A stretch of 64,000 bases of DNA from assembly GCA_036172665.1 (NCBI GenBank), contig CM069880.1:5768501-5832500 (forward strand), in the 5' to 3' direction. The DNA is from Prosopocoilus inquinatus (lineage: Eukaryota; Arthropoda; Insecta; Coleoptera; Lucanidae). Made by a program: the position numbers and the translations under genes. The first letter of the stretch is position 1. Every line of letters begins with the position of its first letter. This document shows positions 1-9,171 of this stretch, piece by piece. Under the pieces are notes generated by a model, which worked only from the letters and a program-made list of their open reading frames with translations, searched no databases and was not told the DNA's origin.

Positions 1-101
1 TCTTTCAACAATTGATCTGTAAGACACGGTACATATTTAAATCCCGGTATGTCGGTTTCCCCTTTGCATTTAGGGCGAATGTATTTCGTTGGAATGGGCA
101 T
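1..101 (-). CDS. Start of a Polinton gene downstream of the major capsid gene (partial)
   Basis: An open frame begins with ATG at 101 on the minus strand, 8 bases after the capsid stop codon, and runs off the window edge. The first 33 codons begin MPIPTKYIRPKCKGETDIPG and carry two cysteines in a short basic stretch. Two decayed copies of the same start occur at about 16045 and 17145 on the plus strand, each also just after a capsid 3' end, so the gene order is conserved. The position suggests a structural or late gene of the element. I do not recognise the product. Confidence 0.55.
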   Translation of the reverse strand, partial: MPIPTKYIRPKCKGETDIPGFKYVPCLTDQLLK

Positions 102-893
102 TTTTTTCTTTAGAACAATTTTACTACTTTCGTGAGCGGATTGTACTTAACTAACCTGTCGTGTAATATTAAACAATAGGCGCAGGTATTTGTGGGTACG
201 TTTTTACTGGTTTCAAATTCTAATCGTATACCTACGGTTCCCGATTTCAATGTTTCGTTTTGTCGGCTACAATCAATCACGACTAACGGTGCTAAATCTT
301 TAAATTTTGAAAAATTAAAACACGGTTCGCCTGCAGTTTTATAATAGTAGGACTGTTAAAATTGGGCGTACATTTCGTACAAAATGGCGAATTGATATTT
401 TTCAAAATTTAAATTTAGATTATCGTATGATAGACGTCTGAATTTAAATACAATTTTATGTTTGTTAAGTTGCAATGATCAAAATAACTGGTGTTTCTTA
501 AGATATCATTTTTTCTACTAGTTTGAAAACCTACGATAATGAAACGCGGCTTTTCTAATTGACTGCTCGCTTTAACGTTCCAGGTGTGTTGTGTCGTCTG
601 TTGTAAGAGAGGTAGTTCGTCCAGTTCTCTTCCTTTGTCGATATATCTAAGTAATTCTAATTTTTCGGCGTCAGACACTTGAACATGAGAAATTTTCCAT
701 AATATTTTTAAACGTTCTATTTTAGAACAGATAAAATAGCGACATCTTACTATCGCTTTTTGACCTGACATTGCAGTAGGGTAGACAAATTGAAGCGGGA
801 TTTGCTCCTAATAAGTTCCCCATGCAAGGCGGCCATGCTTGCTGTCAAGGATAATGAAAATTTTAGAAAAATTTTGTGCAAATCGTTTTTGAT

Positions 894-984
894 TGCAGCG
901 AGAACCTCGAGCAGCCTCTGGACAGCTGTTTCAGCCCTGCTTGGGGCTTCTTCAGCAGAGACGTAGCTCGACATTCCCGCTGCA
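894..984 (-). ncRNA. Hammerhead ribozyme, type I (inverted monomer)
   Basis: On the minus strand this copy has the core CTGAAGA, helix II AGCCC/GGGCT with loop CAAGCA, GAA plus the ACA/TGT three-base-pair helix III, and a cleavable C followed by CAGAG. Helix I is extended by CTG/CAG, TCGAG/CTCGA, GAA/TTC and TGCAGCG/CGCTGCA. All conserved core positions of the hammerhead are present. The predicted cleavage site lies after the base paired to position 921. Confidence 0.8.
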
Positions 985-1269
985 AACAAAAACGACTTGC
1001 ACAATTTATTCGCATTTGCGATGTAAGAGTGATGAACAGATAAAATAGCGACATCTTACTATCGCTTTTTGACCTGACATTGCAGTAGGGTAGACAAATT
1101 GAAGCGGGATTTGCGCCTTGCATGGGGAACTTATTAGGAGCAAATCCCGCTTCAATTTGTCTACCCTACTGCAATGTCAGGTCAAAAAGCGATAGTAAGA
1201 TGTCGCTATTTTATCTGTTCATCACTCTTACATCGCAAATGCGAATAAATTGTGCAAGTCGTTTTTGTT

Positions 1270-1360
1270 TGCAGCGGGAATGTCGAGCTACGTCTCTGCT
1301 GAAGAAGCCCCAAGCAGGGCTGAAACAGCTGTCCAGAGGCTGCTCGAGGTTCTCGCTGCA
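1270..1360 (+). ncRNA. Hammerhead ribozyme, type I
   Basis: The core CTGAAGA lies at 1299-1305, helix II follows at 1306-1321, GAAA at 1322-1325, and the minimal helix III ends in GTC with predicted cleavage after 1333. Helix I pairs TGCAGCG (1270-1276) with CGCTGCA (1354-1360), GAA with TTC, TCGAG with CTCGA and CTG with CAG. Relative to the copies at 17-19 kb, T-A pairs are replaced by C-G pairs on both sides of helix I. Confidence 0.82.
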
Positions 1361-2140
1361 ATCAAAAACGATTTGCACAAAATTTTTCTAAAAGTTCTAT
1401 TTTAGGTCTTTCTCCGTTCTTCGTGGTAATGGTCGCGTTGAGATCTGAAGAACTTCTAATAAGCACTAATTCTTGTCGCACATTAACCAAAATTTTGTTA
1501 TAATCTTCACAGAAACCGAGCAGAATCTTCAACGGAATGCAAACGCTAAAATTTCCTTGCAGATCGGGAATTATAGGATTTTCAAGGTGATTCCAACATG
1601 CGTTGTTATATCTTATGCAATCGTTGTTTGTGAAAGAGACGTACCCCTTCAAAACAGAGGTGATACCTGGATTTTTAGCTCTATCGATGACCGATCCTCC
1701 GAGTTCATATCTGATTTCATCGAACAGGAAAGCAATACCATTGTTGACAAAATTCAACGTGTTGGTCACTTTACTGTCGTAGTCGAGTATTTTTCCTTCG
1801 ATATACAAGTAACTTTGAGCTGGTAAGGTGTAGATGTCCTGCGTTTGAATCGGTAATCGTATTTCGTCAGATTTATTTAACGTAGTATTTGCATATGGAG
1901 GATGACTGTGTATTTCACAATTTATAATAGAATTATCTATTAAAACGTGTTCACCAATGTTAAACACACCGAAACTCATATTTCTTCTTTTTTCTTATAA
2001 TAATTGGAATCCTAGTGATAATAAAAACTGCTTACTTTCAGGTGTTAACTTCTTCGACTGCTTCTTCAAACTGAACCTTTGCCGTGATAATTTTCTTTTT
2101 ATATCTTTATACGGAAATGTATTGTATCGAAACACCATTT

Positions 2141-2942
2141 TTACTTTAGCTCTTTTAAATGAAGTCTTACCGTTCTAATCTCGTTTTGGAAATTAACTAG
2201 ATTCTTGTCTTGGTCTAGTATTTTAATGACGATTTCATCGATGTATTTCGTATTTATCGGTAGATAAATAACGTTGTTTACTTTTTCCACTATTCGAAAC
2301 ACCGGAGGCACTTGAGGAAAAAATATGTGTAGCACGTGATCTTGATTGTTGTTGCTATAGGAATTAATAACTAGATTACATTCAAAGCAAATCGCATTTA
2401 CTTTAGAAATGTTAACAGCAAAATCGGATTTGTATGTCGTATTTGCATTCAGTTTTTTTCTATCGAATCCCAACAGCGGCGCAATCGAATTCGGTTTCTC
2501 GAAATGTATAATTTTGTTGCTCTTTATTTCGTATTTTAATGTATTGTGATTGGTATTTGCTTTCAATACTATATCATTGTTATCATCGAGTGTATTTTTT
2601 TTTATATATAACATTTATAGGGGCTCCGGTTGTATTATGCGTAGCGGAAACTATCGTTTCATTACTAATTCGTTTCCTCTCTAAATTAATTTGAGTCAAT
2701 TGTAACTTGATGTACCTTTCGACGTCTTCTACCTCATAAGCACCTTCTGGTATTTCTATGACGTGCCTATCTATGTAAAATTTATTGTTGGTTTTATCAA
2801 TGTTTGGAATTGCATTGAACGAATAAAAGTCGATCAGTCCTAGAACGTATGACCTCTCATTATCTAGTATAATTGACGGATATATGCACACACTCACAGA
2901 TTCCTCCCCTGAAAACGTGAACGTGTCGGAAGGCATTTTCAC
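2141..2942 (-). pseudogene. Polinton penton-like minor capsid protein, one frameshift
   Basis: Two overlapping reading frames (2942-2583 and 2614-2141) together give one protein of about 265 residues. The first holds TFTFSGEESV, SYVLGLIDFYSFNAIPN and IEIPEGAYEVEDVERYI. The second holds KPNSIAPLLGF, VNAICFECNLV and NVIYLPIN. These blocks are typical of the minor (penton-type) capsid protein of insect Polintons. The gene lies between capsid and protease, as expected for the structural arm. A frame change in an A-rich tract near 2600 breaks it, and the shift could be a recent single-base indel. Confidence 0.75.
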
Positions 2943-2994
2943 TAGGTCGGAGGTTATCGTGTGAATGAAAGACTAAACGTATTTTACTTAGAAT

Positions 2995-3800
2995 TTATTC
3001 AGAAAGAAAAGATAAACATAATTGTCCACAATTAGAACTGTTCTAAGTTTGATACGGATGATTGATTATAAATAATTTTACATGGCTCTTTTGAATTAAA
3101 GTACGCTACGATTTCTCGAGCTGGCTTCAAATTTCCAAAACTATCGAAATAAATCACTCAAGGTCCATTTTTCTTGTAAGCCGTCCAATGAGTTCCTGGT
3201 CCATTTGCACTGTCCAAATTAATTATACCTCTTTCAGTTTTTCTAATTTTTTTAGGTAGCTCGTTTCTCATAAAGACACCTCTGAAATGTGGAACTTTCA
3301 TAATTTTCGCGTATCTTTCTAAGTCAATGTTAGTCATCGGTTGATTTTTTTTTTTAATTTGCAGTCTTTTTTGCAGAAAAAGTCCGAGTCCAGTTTTGTA
3401 CGGTTTCAAGTATAATCCTTTGCTCATTGCTATCGCTTCCATCGATTTATTGTGACGTTGTGATTCTTTCAATTGTTCTTTTGCAGTTCTCGCTTCGTTT
3501 ACCGCTTTAACCACGCCTGTCACGCCGCCGGTGAGAGCGCCCAAAGCGCTGAGACCCGCAAAAATTGGTATCAAAGGCAATACTCCACCTTTTTTAGGAA
3601 CTTTAACAATGCGCTTGGTGGGTTTTATTTTATTTTTAAATTTTTTGGATGAATTTAAAGCTATTTTAACCGCAGTACTTAGAGTACCGGTTTTTTTTAA
3701 GTATGCGTTTCTCTATTCGCTTGATTGCTTTCGAAAGAGGTACCGTCTTTGTCTTGGATTTTTGCTTTCGGTTGGTCGTTGACTTACGTGATTTTGACAT
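2995..3800 (-). pseudogene. Adenain-type maturation protease with basic/hydrophobic N-terminal extension, frameshifted
   Basis: The reading begins at ATG 3800 (MSKSRKSTTNRK, strongly basic). It changes frame in an A-run near 3690, then runs through a glycine/alanine-rich hydrophobic segment (IFAGLSALGALTGGVTGVV) and GLYLKPYKTGLGL into the protease domain. PHFRGVFMRNELP and GTHWTAY (catalytic His) lie in one frame. YFDSFG (Asp) follows just past a TGA at about 3158. NCGQLC (Cys) appears after another shift near 3047, with TAA at 2995-2997. Order and motifs match the adenovirus-like cysteine protease of Polintons, which cleaves capsid precursors. At least three lesions make it non-coding today. 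Confidence 0.8.
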
Positions 3801-3859
3801 CTTCACTCAACAAATTTTAATTATGTACTGAAGTATTAGTTTTATATCTGAAGAATTTA

Positions 3860-4442
3860 TTAAATCATCATGTTATCATATGAGTCTCGTTTTCTTTTAG
3901 CAGGATTTTCTATATAATCATCGTCGATTGTCGAGGATATTTTTGGTTGTATAACAGGATTTGTTTTAATTTTTTTACCATTAATGTGATCGTTGTCATC
4001 TATTTCTAACTTTCTCTTTTCACCTTTGTTCGGTTTCATTTTTTTACGATAAAATTTTACATTTAAATTCATCCATTTCTAATTTTCTCTTTTCGCCTTT
4101 GAACGGTTTCATGGGATAATCATCTGCAATATCTACACCCCTTTCTAATTTTTTCCTTTCACCTTTGAACGGTTTCGTGGGATAATCATCTGCAATATCT
4201 ACATCCATTTTATGATCTATTCGTTCTTTAACGTTATTATTTTTGAACATATAAAATAGCGACATCTTACTATCGCTTTTTGACCTAACATTGCAGTAGG
4301 ATAGACAAATTGAAGCGGGATTTGCTCCTAATGAGTTATTATTTTTGTTCTTTACGCTACGTTTTTGTTTCTTCGTCGTCGTCGTCGTCTTCGGTCTCCT
4401 CTTCTGATATTTCTTCTGTATAGGTTTGTTTTGTTTTAACAC
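3860..4442 (-). pseudogene. Lysine-rich Polinton protein with KPFKGEKRKLE repeats
   Basis: Two frames (4442-4044 and 4072-3860) carry three to four degenerate repeats of the type DDYPxKPFKGExxKLE plus basic nuclear-localisation-like stretches (KKYQKRRPK, AKRKRD). Low-complexity ACG/GTC triplets encode a run of threonines at about 4375-4395. An 89-bp retrozyme fragment sits inside it (4246-4334). The gene directly follows the PLA2-like gene and may be its C-terminal extension, displaced by a frameshift near 4450. I do not recognise a domain. A DNA-binding or core-protein role is only inferred from charge. Confidence 0.45.
4246..4334 (-). mobile_element. Truncated retrozyme fragment (89 bp)
   Basis: A short copy consisting only of the terminal 89 bases of the family is flanked by the perfect 13-bp direct repeat GTTATTATTTTTG (4233-4245 and 4335-4347). 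It shares the AACATATAAAATAG end with the other insertions and lacks the ribozyme. The shared end and the long target duplication suggest 5' truncation at insertion. The 102-bp net gain (34 codons) leaves the host reading frame open. Confidence 0.85.
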
Positions 4443-4464
4443 TTTTATACAATGTTCGATATTT

Positions 4465-4890
4465 TCAACGGAAGATACTGTAACTTTTTTTGATTTTTCT
4501 AATTTTTTTTAGACACTCGTTAATAATTTTTTTGTAATTTATCTTTCCCAAACCCATTGCCAATTTCACTTTAGCTTTCATCGCTCCTGCAACTCCTAGT
4601 GCAGCTGCTTTCTCGCCGAATGAAGCGTCTTTAGATCGAAATCTGTCCTTGGCAGTCTTATATAATTTTTTATCTGCCACGTGTCTACGCGTTACATCTT
4701 TTTCTTGAGAATACGCTATGTCGTGTTCCCTACACGCCTCATCTAAATCGTTTATACCAACGTCATCGCGTGCCAATCGTTTTTGTTGTTTGGTTCCGGG
4801 TCAGCAGAATCTGTAGGTAGGTATGTGTAATTCGAAGGGTAAATTATTGATGGCTGTATTTAATAATCCGTCTCCTATGTAACACTTCAT
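4465..4890 (-). pseudogene. PLA2-like minor capsid protein (parvovirus/Polinton type), one in-frame stop
   Basis: From ATG 4890 the frame runs for 29 codons to a TGA (4801-4803) and then continues in the same frame to 4465. After the stop, LARDDVGINDLDEACREHD shows the phospholipase A2 active-site signature with the HD pair. The stop falls immediately before the PGT of what should be the calcium-binding loop. An alanine/lysine-rich helix follows. In related Polintons this protein is a minor structural component, and the lipase is thought to help cross membranes. The start is 87 bp from the divergent ATPase gene. Confidence 0.72.
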
Positions 4891-4977
4891 TTTTAATGTG
4901 ATTTATTAAACGACAACTCTCTAACTGAACATAAATTCGAATGTTCAGGCTATTTTAAATGTAAACGCTCCAGCAGT
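4891..4977. promoter_or_regulatory. Divergent intergenic region between PLA2-like and ATPase genes
   Basis: Only 87 bp separate the two divergent start codons, so both promoters must lie here or inside the neighbouring genes. The stretch is AT-rich (TTATTAAA at 4901-4908, TATTTTAAAT near 4951). I see no perfect TATAAA plus initiator pair, so the assignment rests on position. Confidence 0.35.
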
Positions 4978-5661
4978 ATGAAATTAGTTAAACAGAAAAC
5001 AACTTTAAACATTGAGAATAATAATTTTGAAGAAGAACCTTTTAAAAGACACGGTGTACTATTTCCTTCGACCTTGAGGTGTATCATCGTAGGACCCTCG
5101 AATTGTGGGAAAACATACCTTATCGTTAATCTGATTGAGCATCAAAATGGTTTGACATTCGAAGACATTTACGTGTACTCGAAATCTTTAAATCAACCGA
5201 AGTATATTTATTTGGAAGAGCTACTGAAACCGATCAAAGGTATAGGTTATTTTGCATACAGTGCCAGTGAAAACATACTTCCACCTTCGGAGGCGAAACC
5301 TAATTCTATTTTTATTTTCGATGATGTTGCCTGTAACAATCAAGACATAATTCGAGAATATTTTAGTATGGGCAGACATAATTACATCGATTCGTTTTAC
5401 CTGTCTCAAACGTATGCTAAAATATCTAAACATTTAATAAGACACAATGCTAATTCTCTCGTACTTTTCGAACAAGATGATTTAAATTTAAAACACGTTT
5501 ACAACGATCATGTGGGAACGGACATGAACTTTGAGAAATTTAAAGATATCTGTTCTCTCTGTTGGGAAAGCGGTCGGTATGAATTCGTAACCATTTTTAA
5601 AGATAATCGAATTGATGACGGAAGATACAGAAAGGGATTTGATCAGTATATATACCTTTGA
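4978..5661 (+). CDS. Polinton packaging ATPase (FtsK/HerA, A32-like)
   Basis: This 227-residue open frame has Walker A GPSNCGKT at residues 39-46 and Walker B IFIFDD at 111-116, followed by SQTY near 140, the usual sensor-like motif, and the C-terminal GRYRKGFDQYIY. The length is typical of the Polinton A32-like genome-packaging ATPase. It is the only long gene of Polinton 1 without a visible lesion. It leads a plus-strand series (DUF8207 66 bp downstream). A second copy, clearly diverged, lies at 56107-56871. Confidence 0.88.
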   Translation: MKLVKQKTTLNIENNNFEEEPFKRHGVLFPSTLRCIIVGPSNCGKTYLIVNLIEHQNGLTFEDIYVYSKSLNQPKYIYLEELLKPIKGIGYFAYSASENILPPSEAKPNSIFIFDDVACNNQDIIREYFSMGRHNYIDSFYLSQTYAKISKHLIRHNANSLVLFEQDDLNLKHVYNDHVGTDMNFEKFKDICSLCWESGRYEFVTIFKDNRIDDGRYRKGFDQYIYL

Positions 5662-5727
5662 TGAGCAAATACGATAGTTATTAAGGTTCGAAGTATCATA
5701 CGCACCGTTCGTTACCTCCTCATCAAG

Positions 5728-6393
5728 ATGACGACGAACGATATAAATTTGAAACAGAAACTTTTACTAAAACGTAAAAATATACAAAATAAATTAAATT
5801 ATTTAAAACATGGTGAATTAATGCAGGAAAAGATGTTCGATCCCATCACTAAAGATTTAAAAAACATTGAAAGTAAATTACAACTGAAAAGTGAAAATTT
5901 ACGAGAAGAGGAATTACCTAACGTTGACGTAAAACCTTCGACATCACAAAAACATGATTTCATAACTCCTAAACAAAAATATTCCTCTGTAAAGAAACGT
6001 TTGATAAGTAACTTTGAAGCGGCAAATAAGGCAGACGAATCGGACAAATTTAAAGAGTCGATTTTAGAAAGTATTGAATCAGACGAAGAAGACGAGGAAG
6101 GTACGCGATTTAAGGACATCGATGAGAAAGCATACGTCGATTATTTGGAACAGTATTATCCGTTACCTAGAAAATACATCAACGAAATGTACACGGACGA
6201 TGAAAATAAAGAATTCGATCGCAAATATGGAGTGAGACTTGATAGAATTACGGAAAACCTAAAAATCGGTGATTCGTCCTTAATTTTCGACGGAGCTGAT
6301 ATTATTAATAAAAATAGAAGGTACAAAGGTACCCCAGGTTTCTACGAGTTACTATTTAAAAAATTTCCTGATAATTATACTAAACTAACTTAA
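5728..6393 (+). pseudogene. DUF8207-type Polinton protein, C-terminally truncated
   Basis: A 221-residue frame starts MTTNDINLKQKLLLKRK with a coiled-coil-like N-terminus, then an acidic serine-rich middle (ESIESDEEDEEG) and the conserved FDRKYGVRLDR and YKGTPGFYELLFKKFP blocks. I know this family as DUF8207; its function is unknown to me, but it always accompanies Polinton genes. The intact partner at 56888-58110 goes on for about 90 more residues (SRGFKY block). Here the protein ends after PDNYTKLT and integrase sequence begins within 10 bases, so one deletion removed its tail and the integrase core together. Confidence 0.75.
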
Positions 6394-6400
6394 GTTAGTT

Positions 6401-6733
6401 GACGTTAAGAATAAAAAATTCAATGTCGGTGATCACGTACGCATTTCAAAAATTAGAGGAATTTTTGATAAAAAATACATGCCTAACTGGTCGACGGAAA
6501 TTTTTACGATTCGAAAAATACAACTCACAAATCAGATCACTTATTTATTAAAAGACGCAACGGGAAGCGATATATTAGGAGGATTTTATAGAGAACAATT
6601 ACAGAAAGTAAAACATCCCGACAATTATCTCGTGGAAAAAGTTTTAAAGAGAAATAAAAATAAAGTGTTTGTGAAATGGTTAGATTTAGATAAAACACAT
6701 AACAGTTGGATAGATAAGAATAATGTTGCGTAA
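6401..6733 (+). pseudogene. Integrase C-terminal chromodomain remnant
   Basis: The frame reads FNVGDHVRISKIRGIF, then PNWSTEIFTI, ILGGFYREQLQKVKHP and a chromodomain-like tail ending HNSWIDKNNVA. It aligns block for block with the C-terminus of the second integrase (59160-59492). The catalytic core and zinc-binding N-terminus are missing, lost in the deletion at about 6393-6400. It marks where the integrase gene of Polinton 1 used to be. Confidence 0.8.
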
Positions 6734-6872
6734 GCTAAAGTGAGGAATTACCTAAAAAAAAATAATAAAATAAAAATGCCACAGTATATAAACGTGCCAA
6801 TATCCGTAATATGTTAGTGAAAAAAGTATCAACGAAGCTTTGCACACGATAGTTTATTGTGAAACGATAAAA

Positions 6873-7380
6873 ATGTACATAATCGACATACAAGGTTTCC
6901 AATATAAGGAGAGCGACTTTATTATCAGGAAGGTGGCAATATTCGACGTGAAGACAAAACTTATACACCACGCCTTTGGATCATCGCCGCAAAATTCATC
7001 TTGGTTTTCTGAGAAATTAAAGAAACAAGTTGACTGGACAACCAGGTATTTACACGGTCTAGATTGGAATAATCGCACGACTACTATCTACCCCAAGAAA
7101 AGATCGGTAACTACATCCAAGCCAACCAAATCGTTTTCGTCAAAGGACTCAGCAAAGAAAAAGTTTTGAATAAAATTATAACTAATCAAATTGTAGATTT
7201 AGATCAGCTTTAATGTCCAAATTTAAGAATTTTAAAGCGAAATTATACACAAAATCATTGTAATCTACACGTTAATAATACTCTAAATTGTGCGAAAGAT
7301 CATGTAAATTTGTTGTATCAGTGGTTCGATAATGTAAAAAAATGTGAATTCTTTTATTATGTAACATAAAAATAATTATA
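6873..7380 (+). pseudogene. DIQGF family (conserved Polinton protein of unknown function), broken
   Basis: From ATG 6873 the frame reads MYIIDIQGFQYKESDFI and continues to WTTRYLHGLDW. It shifts near 7090 into a frame with IVFVKGLSKEKVL, and after a stop shows CPNLRILK and later CAKDHVNLLYQWFDN. The second copy at 22265-22698 has the same order: DIQGF, VKGIEHTRFL, a cysteine/histidine pair and a final ALYGYV. The layout (an early acidic residue in DIQGF, a KG block, a C/H cluster) recalls RNase H-fold nucleases, but I cannot show this. At least one shift and one stop inactivate it. Confidence 0.6.
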
Positions 7381-7462
7381 TTATATCAATGGTTTGTTAA
7401 AGATTATAATAAAACAGTCTAAATATTTAATTATGTTTTATTGAATCATATACATAATATTT

Positions 7463-8047
7463 TTATTCATCATCTATTACTACAGAATATTTTTGAGAAT
7501 CAAATAAATGTGCATTTTCATCATTCACTGCCTTTAATTTAGGAATTTCAGTTTTTTTTATTACTCTATTTTCTAAAACCTTAATTTTCTTTTTAATATT
7601 ACAATCTTCATCGCTGTTAATTGTATCAGGCGTCCATTTAATTATTTTCCTCGATGTTCCTTCATCCCCTCCTTCTATCATACGTTCATCGTCGTCTTGC
7701 TGATTAATTGTGTTGAAAGAAAATTTCATCATCGCCTGTTGGAACGTCATCTCTTCTTTGGTCTCCAACGCCAATCGTACGTATTGAAGCGGTAAGTTTC
7801 CAAATTTTTTTGTTAGAGTTTCACCTTTAGGTGAATAAGTCAAACTTATTATAACCTGATCCGTTCCCTTCATTTGTAATGATTTCATTCCATACCTAAA
7901 AAAAAAAAAAAATTAAGCAACTTATGTTATAAATACAATGAAGAAATCTTACCTGAACAATTGTTTGCACACAACATATAACATTTTCAACGGTAAATCG
8001 TTTACATCATTGCTTTGTACTATCAACGTGCACGGTACGTTTGCCAT
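7463..8047 (-). CDS. Spliced Polinton gene, unknown product (175 residues)
   Basis: Exon 1 runs from ATG 8047 to 7953 (MANVPCTLIVQSNDVNDLPL), the intron 7952-7896 has GTAAGATT at its 5' end and a T-run then TAG at its 3' end, and exon 2 runs 7895-7463. The junction restores one frame (R-Y-G-M-K). The product has a conserved-looking N-terminal half (SYSPKG-like, GNLPLQYVRLALETKEEM) and an acidic then lysine-rich C-terminal tail. It is convergent with the DIQGF gene. No stops or shifts are seen, unusual for this element. I do not recognise the family. Confidence 0.6.
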
Positions 8048-8189
8048 TTTTTATGTTGTTGTTATTGTTGGTAATGTTGTCGGTTTTCTGCTGGGTTGGA
8101 TAGGTACTATCGCTCTGTGAAACTCTGCAGCATTTATATGAAATTTTATCTAATTTTTACATAAAATTCAACTATTTTTGTTGAAAGCA

Positions 8190-8770
8190 ATACATGTATG
8201 CTATTAAAAATGATTTTTACAGACATTCTCATATTTTGCTTATTTGGAAACAAATTGAAAATAACACGTGTATATTTTTATAAATATTCTGCACACTTTG
8301 TGAAAAACATAATTTACTCAGAAAGAATGACACACATGTACATTTTTTTAAATGCAATTAAGCATTTCAATTTTATTACTATCAGAATATTAAAATGATT
8401 TTTACAGACATTTTGCTGACGTCAATTGAACATGTGTAGCTTTGTGGAAAACATAATTTACTTAGAAAGCATAGTAAAACATGATGCAAGATTTTAGGGG
8501 AATTACATATATACAAATTAATTGAAAACAACTTAATCACCATAATTTGAAATATTAAAGTGATTTTTACAGACATTCGGTTATTTATTAACAAACTGCA
8601 CGACAGCAATAACAACTCGTTTACATTTTTATAATCGATATTCTAGATGACGGAAATCAATTAAAATTTTGTTTACTAGCGTAAAAGACAATAACGTGCA
8701 CATTTTTATAATCGATATTTCTAGATGATGCAAATCAAGTAATAATTTTGTTTACCAGTGTAAAAGACGT
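8190..8770. repeat. Imperfect tandem repeats upstream of polymerase B
   Basis: The phrase TGATTTTTACAGACATT recurs at about 8210, 8395 and 8560, marking three diverged units of roughly 165-185 bp. Two further units of about 77 bp share CATTTTTATAATCGATAT (near 8622 and 8700). Together they fill the gap between two gene blocks, immediately upstream of the polymerase promoter. They could be upstream regulatory repeats or decayed satellite. No gene is seen. Confidence 0.55.
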
Positions 8771-8774
8771 CAGT

Positions 8775-8782
8775 GTATAAAT
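8775..8782 (+). promoter_or_regulatory. TATA box of the DNA polymerase gene
   Basis: TATAAATA lies 33-40 bp upstream of the ATG at 8815, consistent with a TATA-driven promoter and a very short leader. The sequence ATCACTTGCG follows at the spacing expected for the start site. Confidence 0.5.
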
Positions 8783-9171
8783 ATCACTTGCGCACATCGC
8801 AACAGAGAAAAGTTATGAGCTTCAATAACAAATTAGGTGAAATTGTGAACAAAATTGAAACTGTTAGTAAGTTAGTTAGAACAAAAAAAAGATTTTGTGA
8901 AGTGGTTAAAGTTCATTAGGAAAACTATTTTTTTAACTAAGAAATATTTGAAACTTTTTAAACAACGGCTAAGAAAAAAAAGAAATCAAAAAAGAAAAGC
9001 TTTGGTATGGTAAACGTAATATTTTTAGCTAATTTTATCAAGCCTCAAAACGGTGAAACTAACATAAAACATTTTACAATTAAAAATCAGATAATAGATC
9101 ACTCAACAAATTTAAAGGAATGGTACGAAGCGAACGTTAAAAATAAAATCTTATCAAAATTGGAAGAATTT

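Larger units (their letters stand above)
726..1394. mobile_element. Retrozyme insertion (hammerhead-ribozyme repeat) inside the capsid gene
   Basis: A 669-bp insertion is flanked by the 12-bp direct repeat GTTCTATTTTAG (714-725 and 1395-1406). It contains one inverted monomer (about 726-1119) joined head to head to a forward partial monomer (about 1120-1394). The ends are the same as in the other copies: one end reads AACAGATAAAATAG, the other runs out at TTTTTCTAAAA. It belongs to the GCAGCG/CGCTGC sequence lineage, distinct from the 15-20 kb copies. A tandem repeat of 'CAGATAAAATAGCGACATC' occurs 307 bp apart inside it. The capsid reading frame resumes beyond the duplication. Confidence 0.85.
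110..1979 (-). pseudogene. Polinton major capsid protein (double jelly-roll), disrupted
   Basis: The N-terminal 200 residues are read from ATG 1979 to about 1400, starting MSFGVFNIGEHVLIDN. They contain the SYLYIEGKI and ITSVLKGYVSF segments typical of the double jelly-roll hexon-like protein of insect Polintons/adintoviruses. The gene resumes at about 725, passes through KPRFIIVGFQT and NIKLYLNSDVY, and ends at a TAA at 110-112 after a CAYCLILHDRLV-type C-terminus. It is broken by a 669-bp retrozyme insertion (726-1394) and by frameshifts and stops near 415 and 355. The family forms the capsid lattice. Neighbours on the same strand are penton and protease. It cannot make a full protein as it stands. 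Confidence 0.85.

Noticed and set aside
8198..8615. Overlapping plus and minus frames upstream of polymerase B
   Set aside because: They follow imperfect DNA repeats and contain only low-complexity hydrophobic sequence.
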